A stretch of 45,011 nt of DNA from JBBQSF01 sp038214085 (GTDB lineage Bacteria; Bacteroidota; Bacteroidia; Bacteroidales; CG2-30-32-10): contig JBBQSF010000008.1 in the NCBI GenBank assembly GCA_038214085.1, positions 1 to 45,011 of the forward strand, written 5' to 3'. Both the position numbers and the translations under genes were made by a program. Position 1 is the stretch's first letter. Each line of letters opens with the position of its first letter. Of this stretch, positions 6,847 through 15,024 are shown one piece after another. Under the pieces are notes generated by a model. That model ran no database searches and had not been told where the DNA came from. It saw only the letters and a program-made list of their open reading frames with translations.

Positions 6847-7797
6847 TTATTTCAGGGATTTCTTTTTGCCGCGTTTAATAATCCACAATACCAGCCATGT
6901 TATTGCACCTGCAATTAACCATACAGGCCATGCATAAATAAAACCAACAATAAACATTAAAAAACCATTCCAGCCGCTTTTGAATGCTTTTCCAATCTTG
7001 TATCCAAACCCGGATTCAGCTGCAGGTGTATAGTCTAGCTTTTCGTAAAAATGAACTTTAATGGTACTGTAACTCACCTGATCATCCATAAGTTTAATTT
7101 TACCTTGGTAAGATTCAATTTCTTCTCGGATTTGTCGTAATTTTTCTTCAACAGCTAAAATATCATAGATTGTGTTTGCTTTTTTCAGAATTTCGGAATA
7201 TCGTACTTCTACTTCTTTTTTTGATTTGAGTCGTGCAGCAGCATCAACATATTCGTCCGTAACGTCATCGGCTGTAATTTTTTTATAATCGATTAAAATT
7301 CCCTGTTCTGCAATTTTATCAATCATTGCTTCAAAACTTTCCGGTTTAATACGTATTTCCATATCGTTTACAATACTGTAAGTGCCGTTTGATTGATTTT
7401 CGGAAGATATGTATGCACCTTCTGTTTTTACCAAAGCCAATATTGTTTTCCGACTTTCTTTGTAATTTTTTACCTGCATACTGATATCTGCAGTTTTGAT
7501 TAGTTTTGTTGTAACCTTTTCGGCTGTTGTTTTAACGGGAACCGTGGCATCAGTAACCAGCGCATCTTTGGATTGATTTGAAGATTTTTCAGTTGAGGCA
7601 TTTGAAGTGCCAGTTTCATCAATTAATTCTTCCTGTGAAGTATTTCCCTTGGAAGTAGGCTGTTCCGTACTGATACTTTTTGATTTTTCCATTTTCAGAT
7701 CCTGTTCTTTCAAGTCTTTTGCACCGCAAGAGCTGAACAGTATGGCTGAAAAGATAAGAAAGCCAGTAAAAAGTTGGAATAAATTGGATTTTTTCAT
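6847..7797 (-). CDS. DUF4349 lipoprotein
   Basis: A 316-residue envelope protein. The N-terminus is a lipoprotein signal peptide with lipobox Phe-Ser-Ser-Cys (Cys24). A Ser/Thr/Lys-rich linker (about 25-95) leads into a DUF4349 domain (about 95-280), with the KTADISMQVKNYKESRKTI start, a coiled-coil segment (about 200-245, rich in Glu/Lys/Arg) and a final membrane helix (about 283-305) followed by a basic tail. The lipid-anchored N-terminus plus C-terminal helix places the domain in the periplasm or outside the cytoplasmic membrane. The role of DUF4349 is unknown. A terminator follows. Confidence 0.88.
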   Translation of the reverse strand: MKKSNLFQLFTGFLIFSAILFSSCGAKDLKEQDLKMEKSKSISTEQPTSKGNTSQEELIDETGTSNASTEKSSNQSKDALVTDATVPVKTTAEKVTTKLIKTADISMQVKNYKESRKTILALVKTEGAYISSENQSNGTYSIVNDMEIRIKPESFEAMIDKIAEQGILIDYKKITADDVTDEYVDAAARLKSKKEVEVRYSEILKKANTIYDILAVEEKLRQIREEIESYQGKIKLMDDQVSYSTIKVHFYEKLDYTPAAESGFGYKIGKAFKSGWNGFLMFIVGFIYAWPVWLIAGAITWLVLWIIKRGKKKSLK

Positions 7798-7963
7798 ATA
7801 AATTTGGATTTAGGTTTAATTTCAAATTTTATCATTTAGCGTATATTTTTTGCTAAATTAACGATTTATTTTTGCCAAAAACAATAATCAGATGCAAAAA
7901 ATAATCGCATTCCACAATGTAAAATTTTTTTTAATCTAATTCGTTTGTATTGAAAACAAGTTA

Positions 7964-8710
7964 ATGAAAAATAAAACGATACATCCGCTCTTGTGGGTTA
8001 CCCTTTTCAGCATTGCTATGGGATTTTTCGAATCGGCAGTGGTAATATATCTCAGGACCATTTATTATCCTGAGGGATTTGTATTTCCATTAAAACTAAT
8101 GAGTCATGAGATAATAATTACTGAAGCTTTTCGTGAGTTGGCCACAATGATAATGTTATTAGGTATCGGGCTACTTGCTGCAAAAAAAGCATCTGAACGA
8201 TTTGCATATTTTATATACAGTTTTGCAATCTGGGATATTTTTTATTATGTATTTCTTTATTTTATTCTCGGCTGGCCCTCGTCGCTTTTTACTTGGGACG
8301 TATTATTTATAATTCCGTTAACTTGGGTCGGGCCTGTAATTGCGCCTGTTATAAATTCGTTTATGATGATTTTGCTGGCACTGTTCATTTTAAAATATTC
8401 AAGCAAAAACATTTGCACAAAAATAATTCTTCGCGAATGGGCATTGCTAATAAGCGGCTCGTTGTTAGTGCTTTACGCTTATACTGAAGAATATACTAAT
8501 TATATGCTTGGTCGATTTAATTTATCTGAAATCATTGATTACACATCAAATCCCAATGTATTGAAATATGCTACATCATTTATTCCTGTATATTTTAAAT
8601 GGGCTTTCTTTATGGTGGGTGCAACACTTCACTTAATTGGAATTATTCATTATTACTATAGAATGAAAAAAAATGCAGGTTTAATCAAGGAAAACAATAA
8701 TGCTTTTTAA
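7964..8710 (+). CDS. Conserved polytopic membrane protein of unknown function
   Basis: A 248-residue, very hydrophobic protein with about seven predicted membrane segments (around residues 8-28, 58-76, 82-103, 108-125, 128-147, 158-175 and 210-232). Conserved-looking features are the early acidic GFFESAVVIYLR segment, a RELATM motif at about 56-61, and Trp/Asp-rich loops (WDIFYY, FTWDVLF). I recognise this only as a Bacteroidota integral membrane protein; no enzyme or transporter motif is seen. The gene stands alone, divergent from the DUF4349 gene, and overlaps the 3' end of a broken cupin gene on the other strand. Confidence 0.72.
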   Translation: MKNKTIHPLLWVTLFSIAMGFFESAVVIYLRTIYYPEGFVFPLKLMSHEIIITEAFRELATMIMLLGIGLLAAKKASERFAYFIYSFAIWDIFYYVFLYFILGWPSSLFTWDVLFIIPLTWVGPVIAPVINSFMMILLALFILKYSSKNICTKIILREWALLISGSLLVLYAYTEEYTNYMLGRFNLSEIIDYTSNPNVLKYATSFIPVYFKWAFFMVGATLHLIGIIHYYYRMKKNAGLIKENNNAF

Positions 8711-8984
8711 CCGCTGTATTAATTTCCAATACAGATTTAAATCCTTTTTTAAATGCCATAAATCACCTGCTTTAACAAAATACATTTTGTTCCCGACAAC
8801 TATTTCAACTTCGCCTTCAAGCAGTAGATATACTACTTCCAAGTATTGGTATAATACCATTCGTATTCAGAAACAACTTTCTCCCACACAGACCATTGCT
8901 TTGCATTTTGGTTTCTAATTATCTAGCTGTTAAATGGTTAATTAAAACTTTAGTCGCATACTTGCTTTTAGGATCAAAAATAAA
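8681..8984 (-). pseudogene. Degraded small cupin (cupin_3 / DUF861-like) gene
   Basis: Reading the minus strand through three lesions restores a small cupin of the ureidoglycine-aminohydrolase-like (cupin_3) type. The segments are LINHLTAR, an in-frame stop (plus 8919-8921), LETK, a one-base shift near 8908, NAKQWSVWEKVVSEYEWYY, a second shift near 8838, then EVVYLLLEGEVEIVV and FVKAGDLWHLKKDLN, with a natural stop at 8681-8683. The order W-x-V-W-E-K, E-W-Y-Y, L-E-G-E-V and K-A-G-D is that of intact family members. It overlaps the end of the 7964 gene and no start codon is recognisable. This accounts for the 302-base gap before the PrsW gene. Confidence 0.78.
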
Positions 8985-9012
8985 CTATTTTTACAAATTA
9001 TTTTTGCAAACT

Positions 9013-9705
9013 ATGGGTATATTTATCTTGCTGGCTCTTGCTTTGGCTCCGGGAATTGCTATTTCAATATTCATTTATTTTCGCGACAAATACGAAAAAG
9101 AGCCCCTAAGTCTTTTGTTATTCAGTTTTTTACTTGGTTTGTTAACGATCATTCCTCCACTTTTTATTGAAATTTTTTTTGATTCTAAAGGCATAAACGA
9201 AAACTCAGGTGTTTTAGGCAGTGCAGTATACGCATTTCTTGTAGTTGGCTTAAGCGAAGAAGGAAGTAAGTTTTTGCTGTTAAGATTTTATCCTTACCGA
9301 AAAAAATCGTTTAACGAACCTTTTGATGGAATTGTATATGCCGTGATGATTTCGATGGGATTTGCTACAGCAGAAAACTTATTTTATGTTTTGGATGGAG
9401 GTGTTTCAGTTGGAATAATGCGTTTGTTTACCGCTGTTCCTGCCCATGCTAGCTTTGCAATATTGATGGGATTTTTTGCCGGAATAGCTAAATTCCGAAA
9501 AAATAGTGCAAGTTTCCTTTTTCTGGGATTAATTTCGGCAGTTATAGCTCATGGATTTTATGATTTCTTTCTTTTCCAGAATGACTATCCTTACTTTCAA
9601 CTTTTCGCATTTGTATGCCTGATTGTAGTAATTATTCTCTCTTTCAGAGCAATAAAACTCCATAAGTTGAATTCACCTTTTTACACAACCAATTCGGGGC
9701 AGTAG
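9013..9705 (+). CDS. PrsW-family intramembrane metalloprotease
   Basis: A 230-residue membrane protein of the PrsW/CPBP-like glutamic-type protease family; in Bacillus subtilis PrsW cuts anti-sigma factor RsiW. Seen here are an N-terminal APGIAISIFIYFRDKYEKEP start, EEGSK at 82-86, PFDGIVYA at 103-110, GFATAENLFY at 116-125, PAHASF around His145, and a later AHGFYDFF. These are the conserved acidic and histidine positions of the family. The ATG at 9013 is chosen because the family begins there; an in-frame TTG further upstream would add 39 residues overlapping the cupin remnant. The substrate is unknown and the sigma/anti-sigma pair in this window is not adjacent. Confidence 0.88.
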   Translation: MGIFILLALALAPGIAISIFIYFRDKYEKEPLSLLLFSFLLGLLTIIPPLFIEIFFDSKGINENSGVLGSAVYAFLVVGLSEEGSKFLLLRFYPYRKKSFNEPFDGIVYAVMISMGFATAENLFYVLDGGVSVGIMRLFTAVPAHASFAILMGFFAGIAKFRKNSASFLFLGLISAVIAHGFYDFFLFQNDYPYFQLFAFVCLIVVIILSFRAIKLHKLNSPFYTTNSGQ

Positions 9706-9750
9706 TAATAATTCAATCTATATCATACCTATATAATTAAATATTTATAT

Positions 9751-9758
9751 TATTTTTG
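9751..9758 (+). promoter_or_regulatory. -7 box of the TonB-dependent receptor gene
   Basis: TATTTTTG matches TAnnTTTG and lies 28 nt before the ATG at 9787. No good TTG is seen at the -33 distance, so the promoter may need an activator. Confidence 0.55.
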
Positions 9759-9786
9759 CACCCTTTTAAAAATAAAATAATTGATT

Positions 9787-12099
9787 ATGAAAATACTGTT
9801 TTTACTCATATTTGCTTCGCTTACATCTGTCCTTATAGCTCAAAACGGAACATTGAACGGCAAGATTACTGAAGCATCCAAAACCGACGGACTTCCAGGA
9901 GTAAGTGTTGTTGTAAACGAAACGTCAGGAACATCTACTGATATAAATGGTTATTACTCCATTAGCCTTGCTCCCGGGCAATATAAACTAGCTTACAAAT
10001 TCCTTGGTTTCACAACTGAAAACAAAAACATTACCATTAAATCCGGAGAAATTACCAACATTAATATTTCTCTTTATGAAGAATCAAGTTTGCTTAATGA
10101 GCTGGTGGTTTCAGCAGGAAAATTTGAACAAAAACTTTCTGATGTTACTGTTTCTATTCAAACATTAAAACCATCAATGATTGAAAACACAAATACTACT
10201 TCTATTGATCAGGCAATACAAAAGCTGCCTGGGATAACCATTATGGATGGTCAGGCCAGTATTCGCGGCGGAAGCGGATTTAACTATGGAGCAGGCAGCA
10301 GGGTATTATTGCTGATAGACGATCTCCCAATGCTCTCAGGAGCAGCCAGCGACGTGAAATGGAACTTTGCCCCTGTAGAAAACATCGAACAGGTTGAAGT
10401 TATTAAAGGTGCATCTTCTGCATTATACGGTTCTTCAGCACTAAACGGAATCATTAATATCCGTACGGCATATCCTGGAGAGCATCCGCAAACCAAACTT
10501 ATTTTTACCAATGGTATTTATATGAATCCGCTAAGAAGTGCAATTATTTGGTGGGGCAAAACCCAACCGAGTTTTTCGAGCACACAGTTTTCGCACAGCA
10601 GAAAAATAGGCAACTTTGATCTTGTGTTCGGTGGAAATGTGCTTACAGATAATGGTTACAGGTTAAACAATACGGATCAGATCTTTCGCTTTAACATTAA
10701 CACCCGTTACAGAGATAAAAAAATTGAAGGTTTATCTTATGGAATAAATGCTAATTTCATGAACAACCGTGGGCAGGAATTTATATTGTGGAAAGATGGC
10801 GACTCAGGAGTATATAGACCTGCAGCCTCATTTACTCAACAATTTGATAATTTCAGAATGAATCTCGACCCCTATATTGTATATCATTCAAAAAAAGATT
10901 CAAGGCACAGTTTCAAAACACGTTTTTATCAAACCGCTAATAAAAACAACACAGAACAGGCAAGCAAGGACAATCTTTATTTTGCAGAATACCAATATCA
11001 GAAAACATTCAGCAATGAACTTACTTTTACATCCGGAATTACAGGAAATTACTGTGAAACAACTTCTGAAATTTTCGGAAACACTCAACATTTCAGTACA
11101 AGTGGTGGCATTTTCGCACAAGCTGATAAAAAAATAAATTTACTTTCTCTTTCATTAGGTGCCCGTTGGGAAACATTCAGACTTGATGATGACAAAGAAA
11201 ACTCAAAACCGGTTTTCCGAACAGGTCTCAGTTATATGTTGGCAGAGAACTCATCACTAAGGGCTTCGTTCGGACAGGGATTCCGTTATCCATCCATAGC
11301 AGAAAAATACACTTTCACTCAGGTTGGTTCGCTTAAAATATTCCCCAACGACACCCTGCGCCCAGAAAACGGCTGGAGCAGTGAAATAGGTTTCAAACAA
11401 GGTTTTAAAATAAGTAACTGGAATGGATATGTTGATATTGCAGGTTTTTGGACACAATACCACGACATGATAGAATTTACTTTCGGGCAGCATTATCCCG
11501 ACTCAATTGCAGGCAATCCTTCTCTTATAGATTATTTTAATTATACCGGTTTTAAGGCTTACAATATAAGTAATGCACAAATCAACGGATTTGAGCTCAA
11601 CATTGTGGGTAAGGGTAAATTGTTTGGCTTGCCTGCCACTCTTATGGGAGGCTACACTTATACCAATCCAATAGATCTAGATGTGAACCGCGATTCACTG
11701 AAATCAACCAACGACAATATTCTTAAATACCGATTTTATCATTCACTTAAATTTGATTTTGAAGTAACTTACAAACGCTTTATTTTCGGACTGGGCATGA
11801 ACTTCAACAGCAATATTATAAATGTGGACAAGGCTTTTGAAGATACGCTGAGATTGCCAAACGGACAACCACTAATTCAAGACGGAGTACCAGTTATGAT
11901 TTTACCCGGATTAAAGGAATACCGGGAAAAGCACAACAAGGGCGATGTGGTTTTTGATCTCAGGATCGCATTACAGGCAACCGAAAAATCGAAAGTTTCG
12001 TTAATTGTTAAAAATATCCTGAACAGAGAATACATGCTGCGCCCTGGCGATGTTCAGGCACCCAGAAACATTGCCGTTCAATATTCTCTACGATTTTAA
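9787..12099 (+). CDS. TonB-dependent outer-membrane receptor
   Basis: A 770-residue outer-membrane receptor that imports a ligand (siderophore, cofactor or other) using TonB energy. After a signal peptide (to about residue 19, ending LIAQ) comes a carboxypeptidase-regulatory-like beta-sandwich (about 22-105), with the GLPGVSVVVNETSGTSTDIN pattern. A plug domain follows (about 115-235, with SIRGGSGFNYGAGSRVLLLI and GASSALYGSSALNGIINI), then a 22-strand-type barrel ending in an aromatic residue (QYSLRF). The preceding in-frame TTG at 9781 is rejected in favour of the ATG. No SusD partner follows, so this is not a SusCD pair. The glycosyltransferase starts 6 nt after the stop. Ligand unknown. 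Confidence 0.93.
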   Translation: MKILFLLIFASLTSVLIAQNGTLNGKITEASKTDGLPGVSVVVNETSGTSTDINGYYSISLAPGQYKLAYKFLGFTTENKNITIKSGEITNINISLYEESSLLNELVVSAGKFEQKLSDVTVSIQTLKPSMIENTNTTSIDQAIQKLPGITIMDGQASIRGGSGFNYGAGSRVLLLIDDLPMLSGAASDVKWNFAPVENIEQVEVIKGASSALYGSSALNGIINIRTAYPGEHPQTKLIFTNGIYMNPLRSAIIWWGKTQPSFSSTQFSHSRKIGNFDLVFGGNVLTDNGYRLNNTDQIFRFNINTRYRDKKIEGLSYGINANFMNNRGQEFILWKDGDSGVYRPAASFTQQFDNFRMNLDPYIVYHSKKDSRHSFKTRFYQTANKNNTEQASKDNLYFAEYQYQKTFSNELTFTSGITGNYCETTSEIFGNTQHFSTSGGIFAQADKKINLLSLSLGARWETFRLDDDKENSKPVFRTGLSYMLAENSSLRASFGQGFRYPSIAEKYTFTQVGSLKIFPNDTLRPENGWSSEIGFKQGFKISNWNGYVDIAGFWTQYHDMIEFTFGQHYPDSIAGNPSLIDYFNYTGFKAYNISNAQINGFELNIVGKGKLFGLPATLMGGYTYTNPIDLDVNRDSLKSTNDNILKYRFYHSLKFDFEVTYKRFIFGLGMNFNSNIINVDKAFEDTLRLPNGQPLIQDGVPVMILPGLKEYREKHNKGDVVFDLRIALQATEKSKVSLIVKNILNREYMLRPGDVQAPRNIAVQYSLRF

Positions 12100-12105
12100 T
12101 TTCTG

Positions 12106-13191
12106 ATGAATAAAAATGTCTTGGTTTGCCCTCTGGATTGGGGAATAGGTCATGCAACCCGTTGTGTTCCTGTTATTAAGGAGCTTATTGCATCTGGAGC
12201 ACATGTGTTTATTGCTGCAGATAACCAACCACTGGCATTTTTAATGAAAGAATTTCCTGACCTGGAGTTTGTGAAATTTCCTGGTTTTAATATTTATTAC
12301 CCCGAAAATGGGTCAATGATAATAAAAATGTTATTGTCTCTCCCGAAGTTTCTAAAAGAAATCAAAAAGGAAAACCGGTTACTTGCTCAAATTATTGCTG
12401 ACAAAAATATTGATGTTGTGATTTCGGACAATCGTTTTGGTTTATGGAACAAATCAGTAAAAACGGTATTTATCACGCATCAACTGGCAATTAAATGCCC
12501 GAAACACTTTATATTTCTTGAATACTTACTTTTCAGGATAAACAGAAGATATATAAACAGATATAATGAATGTTGGGTTCCTGATTTTGACACCTACATT
12601 AATCTTTCTGGTGATTTAAGTCATAAACGCGCAAAAAATCGGAATACTTTTTTTATTGGCCCCTTGTCTAGATTTTCTGTTTACAAATCTAAATCAGCAA
12701 ACGATGTTCAGGAAAATGATATCATTGCAATATTATCTGGTCCCGAACCACAGCGAACGATATTTGAAAATATTCTTACCAAACAATTATTAGAACTTCC
12801 TGATTTGAAAGCCATAATTGTTCGGGGAAAGCCTGATGCTGAATATTCTTTTAAAAAAAATGGAAACATTGAAATATACCCACATCTGGACACAAAAACG
12901 CTTCTTGAAAAAATATATTCAGCTAAACTGGTAATTTGCCGCTCAGGTTACAGCAGCATTATGGATCTTGCCGTTATTGGGGCAAAAGCTGTACTTGTTC
13001 CCACACCGGGACAAACCGAGCAGGAATATCTAGCTAAATATTTCATGAATAAAAACATTTTTTTCGCTTTGTCACAAAAAAGATTTCGCATAAAAACAGC
13101 AATAGATAATGCTATATTTTATAAAGGAATTGAAGCACGCAATGATTATTCTTTATTAAATACGCGCATTAAAAATTTGATTGAAAGCTGA
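12106..13191 (+). CDS. MurG-like (GT28 C-terminal) glycosyltransferase
   Basis: A 361-residue GT-B-fold glycosyltransferase. The N-terminus (CPLDWGIGHATRCVPVIKEL) has the glycine-rich loop and GHATR motif of MurG/UDP-glucuronosyltransferase relatives. The C-terminal domain carries ICRSGYSSIMDLAVIGAKAV and VPTPGQTEQEYLAKYF, matching the nucleotide-sugar-binding region of GT28-C (serine and glutamate/glutamine contacts to the donor). It is not MurG itself, lacking the full MurG pattern. It starts 6 nt after the TonB-dependent receptor, so is probably cotranscribed, and a GtrA-like gene follows, hinting at cell-surface glycan or glycolipid modification. Acceptor and donor are unknown. Confidence 0.85.
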   Translation: MNKNVLVCPLDWGIGHATRCVPVIKELIASGAHVFIAADNQPLAFLMKEFPDLEFVKFPGFNIYYPENGSMIIKMLLSLPKFLKEIKKENRLLAQIIADKNIDVVISDNRFGLWNKSVKTVFITHQLAIKCPKHFIFLEYLLFRINRRYINRYNECWVPDFDTYINLSGDLSHKRAKNRNTFFIGPLSRFSVYKSKSANDVQENDIIAILSGPEPQRTIFENILTKQLLELPDLKAIIVRGKPDAEYSFKKNGNIEIYPHLDTKTLLEKIYSAKLVICRSGYSSIMDLAVIGAKAVLVPTPGQTEQEYLAKYFMNKNIFFALSQKRFRIKTAIDNAIFYKGIEARNDYSLLNTRIKNLIES

Positions 13192-13210
13192 TTAAAATTT
13201 CGCACCTTTG
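13181..13210 (+). promoter_or_regulatory. Probable promoter of the GtrA-like gene
   Basis: TTG (13181-13183), 19 nt, CACCTTTG (13203-13210). The -7 box has one mismatch to TAnnTTTG. It lies 13 nt before the ATG at 13224. Confidence 0.55.
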
Positions 13211-13223
13211 ATCCCGATTATAT

Positions 13224-13622
13224 ATGGAACAAATAATATCAAAAGCTTTTTTTCTTAAATTTTTAAAATTCGGAGTAGTTGGTGCATCAGGCATGGCTCT
13301 TGATTTTGCCACTACATATTTTTTTAAGGAAATTGTAAAAATTCAAAAGTATGTTGCCAATGCAATTGGCTTTACATTGGCTGCTATTTCCAATTATATT
13401 TTAAACAGGGTATGGACATTTGAAAGCCACAATCCTGATATTTCATTTGAATTTCTGAAATTTTTTATTGTATCGCTCATCGGCCTTGGTATCAACACAC
13501 TTATCCTTTATATTCTTGTAAGTAAATACAAAAAACCTTTTTACTTTTCAAAGTTAATTTCCATTGGAATAGTAATGGTTTGGAATTTTTTTGTAAACTG
13601 GGTAATTACCTTTACGTCTTAA
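13224..13622 (+). CDS. GtrA-family membrane protein
   Basis: A 132-residue protein of the GtrA family: four membrane helices, with the FLKFGVVGASGMALDFATTY opening and the FTLAAISNYILNRVWTF motif typical of the family. GtrA-like proteins are thought to flip polyprenyl-linked sugars across the inner membrane for surface glycan modification. It lies 32 nt after a glycosyltransferase, which fits. Its stop codon directly abuts the stop of the convergent ChaN-like gene with no base between them. Confidence 0.9.
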   Translation: MEQIISKAFFLKFLKFGVVGASGMALDFATTYFFKEIVKIQKYVANAIGFTLAAISNYILNRVWTFESHNPDISFEFLKFFIVSLIGLGINTLILYILVSKYKKPFYFSKLISIGIVMVWNFFVNWVITFTS

Positions 13623-14501
13623 TTACTGCGTTTTTGTCATATCGGAAGGCGTACAGATTATAAAATCGGCTTTGCCTTTATAATCATCTTCCAGAACATT
13701 GATATCATCCTGTTCTGCAGAAGATATAGTTACAATTTTCAATTGCGGATTTAGCTTCTTCAGATACCACACAATTCCTTCATAATTATCAGAATGATAT
13801 GATCCGTTAAAATGCAAAAGTGTTTTTCCAGCTGACCAGTATTTGTAAGAAAAATAGGCCATGGTTGCATCTTTAATAGCCTGTGCTTTTGGAAGGTTTG
13901 AATTTGCGTGAGAGCCACCCATACCAGACATTTTGAGCATACTCTTATAACAATTTAAGTCAGGATTATATGCAATTGGTAAAGGCGCAATATATTTATA
14001 CGCTTCTGCTCCCAGACTATCCAATGTTTCCAACCCTCTTGCATTTACCATAGAGGCATACCTTCGGGGAATATTACTAGCAACGAATGATAGTTTGTTT
14101 GTTTTAGCAAACTCCACTAATGGTTTGTAATCAGTGGTATAATTTGGCCAAAGTTTTGCTTCGTCAGCGTAATTTTTCTCTTTTACTTTCCCTGCAAGAT
14201 ATTCATTAAGAATAAGCTGATTATCGGCTTCAAACATTTCTGCTCCAAGCACTAAACTCTGACCTTTTAGCTTATACAGGTCTTTTGCAAGACACAGCTC
14301 GAGCCAATGACAAATTGGATTATCATGCATTTCACCAAAAAATACAAAATCAGCATTTTTTGCAATATTAATTATTGAATCGTAGTTGCTTGCTTTACCA
14401 GATGAAGTATATACCGTATAAGCAGGTTTTTGCGCCTTAACCGACAAAACAACAAGCATGAAGCTTAGAATTGCCAAGCTATAAAACAGTTTTTTATTCA
14501 T
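13623..14501 (-). CDS. ChaN-like (haem-binding uptake / Tiki superfamily) exported protein
   Basis: A 292-residue protein with a signal peptide (to about residue 23, ending VKAQ) and a ChaN domain. The diagnostic motif VFFGEMHDNPICH lies near residues 52-64, followed by LGAEMFEADNQ, and the C-terminal HFNGSYHSDNYEGIVWYL carries the conserved histidine. ChaN of Campylobacter binds two stacked haems; related Tiki/TraB proteins are metal-dependent proteases, so either activity is possible. It is last in a tight eight-gene block that includes hemD, and starts 3 nt after cdd. It has no visible terminator of its own and ends flush with the GtrA gene. Confidence 0.85.
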   Translation of the reverse strand: MNKKLFYSLAILSFMLVVLSVKAQKPAYTVYTSSGKASNYDSIINIAKNADFVFFGEMHDNPICHWLELCLAKDLYKLKGQSLVLGAEMFEADNQLILNEYLAGKVKEKNYADEAKLWPNYTTDYKPLVEFAKTNKLSFVASNIPRRYASMVNARGLETLDSLGAEAYKYIAPLPIAYNPDLNCYKSMLKMSGMGGSHANSNLPKAQAIKDATMAYFSYKYWSAGKTLLHFNGSYHSDNYEGIVWYLKKLNPQLKIVTISSAEQDDINVLEDDYKGKADFIICTPSDMTKTQ

Positions 14502-14504
14502 GAA

Positions 14505-14993
14505 TTATTTCTTTAATTTATCCCCATCAAAACTAAAGGGCAAGAGCGATTCGGAACTGCTGAACACAACTACTTTTCCCGATTTTCCGGTAAGAACAAC
14601 TGTAATTGGCTTGCCATAAAGATGCTCATATTCGGCAATAACCTGCCGACACGAACCACAAGGCGATACCGGAGTATTCACTTCATAGTTAGAAGAATAT
14701 CCGGTAACGGCAATCACTTTAAATGCAACACCTGGATTTTGCGAAGCGGCTGCAAAAACAGCAACTCTTTCGGCACAAAGACCTGAAGGATAGGCTGCAT
14801 TTTCTTGATTATTACCAGTAACGATTAAGCCGTTTTCGAGCTGAACAGCAGCGCCCACATGAAAGTCGGAATATGGTGCATATGCATTTTTAGCAGCATT
14901 TTTGGCGGCATCCACCAGAATTCTGTATTCGGAAGGAAGTTCTTCAAAATTATTGAATTCTTGATATATTGTAGCTATTTCTTTCTTTTCCAA
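14505..14993 (-). CDS. cdd: Cytidine deaminase
   Basis: Encodes a zinc-dependent cytidine deaminase (162 aa) converting cytidine and deoxycytidine to uridine forms in pyrimidine salvage. Zinc ligands and the catalytic glutamate are seen: CAERVAVF (Cys73, Glu75) and PCGSCRQ (Cys112, Cys115). The APYSDFHVGAAV segment that binds the nucleoside is intact. Length and N-terminal extension fit Bacteroidota homotetrameric forms. It is 31 nt after the O-antigen-ligase-like gene and 3 nt before the ChaN-like gene. Confidence 0.96.
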   Translation of the reverse strand: MEKKEIATIYQEFNNFEELPSEYRILVDAAKNAAKNAYAPYSDFHVGAAVQLENGLIVTGNNQENAAYPSGLCAERVAVFAAASQNPGVAFKVIAVTGYSSNYEVNTPVSPCGSCRQVIAEYEHLYGKPITVVLTGKSGKVVVFSSSESLLPFSFDGDKLKK

Positions 14994-15024
14994 AACAGTT
15001 CGATTTTCAACAAAATTACAATTT

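Noticed and set aside
8700..8918. Plus-strand ORF of 72 residues
   Set aside because: It is the complement of the degraded cupin gene, and its Ser/Thr-rich product shows no family.
8896..9012. Upstream TTG start of the PrsW gene
   Set aside because: PrsW proteins begin at the APGI segment; the extra 39 residues overlap the cupin remnant.
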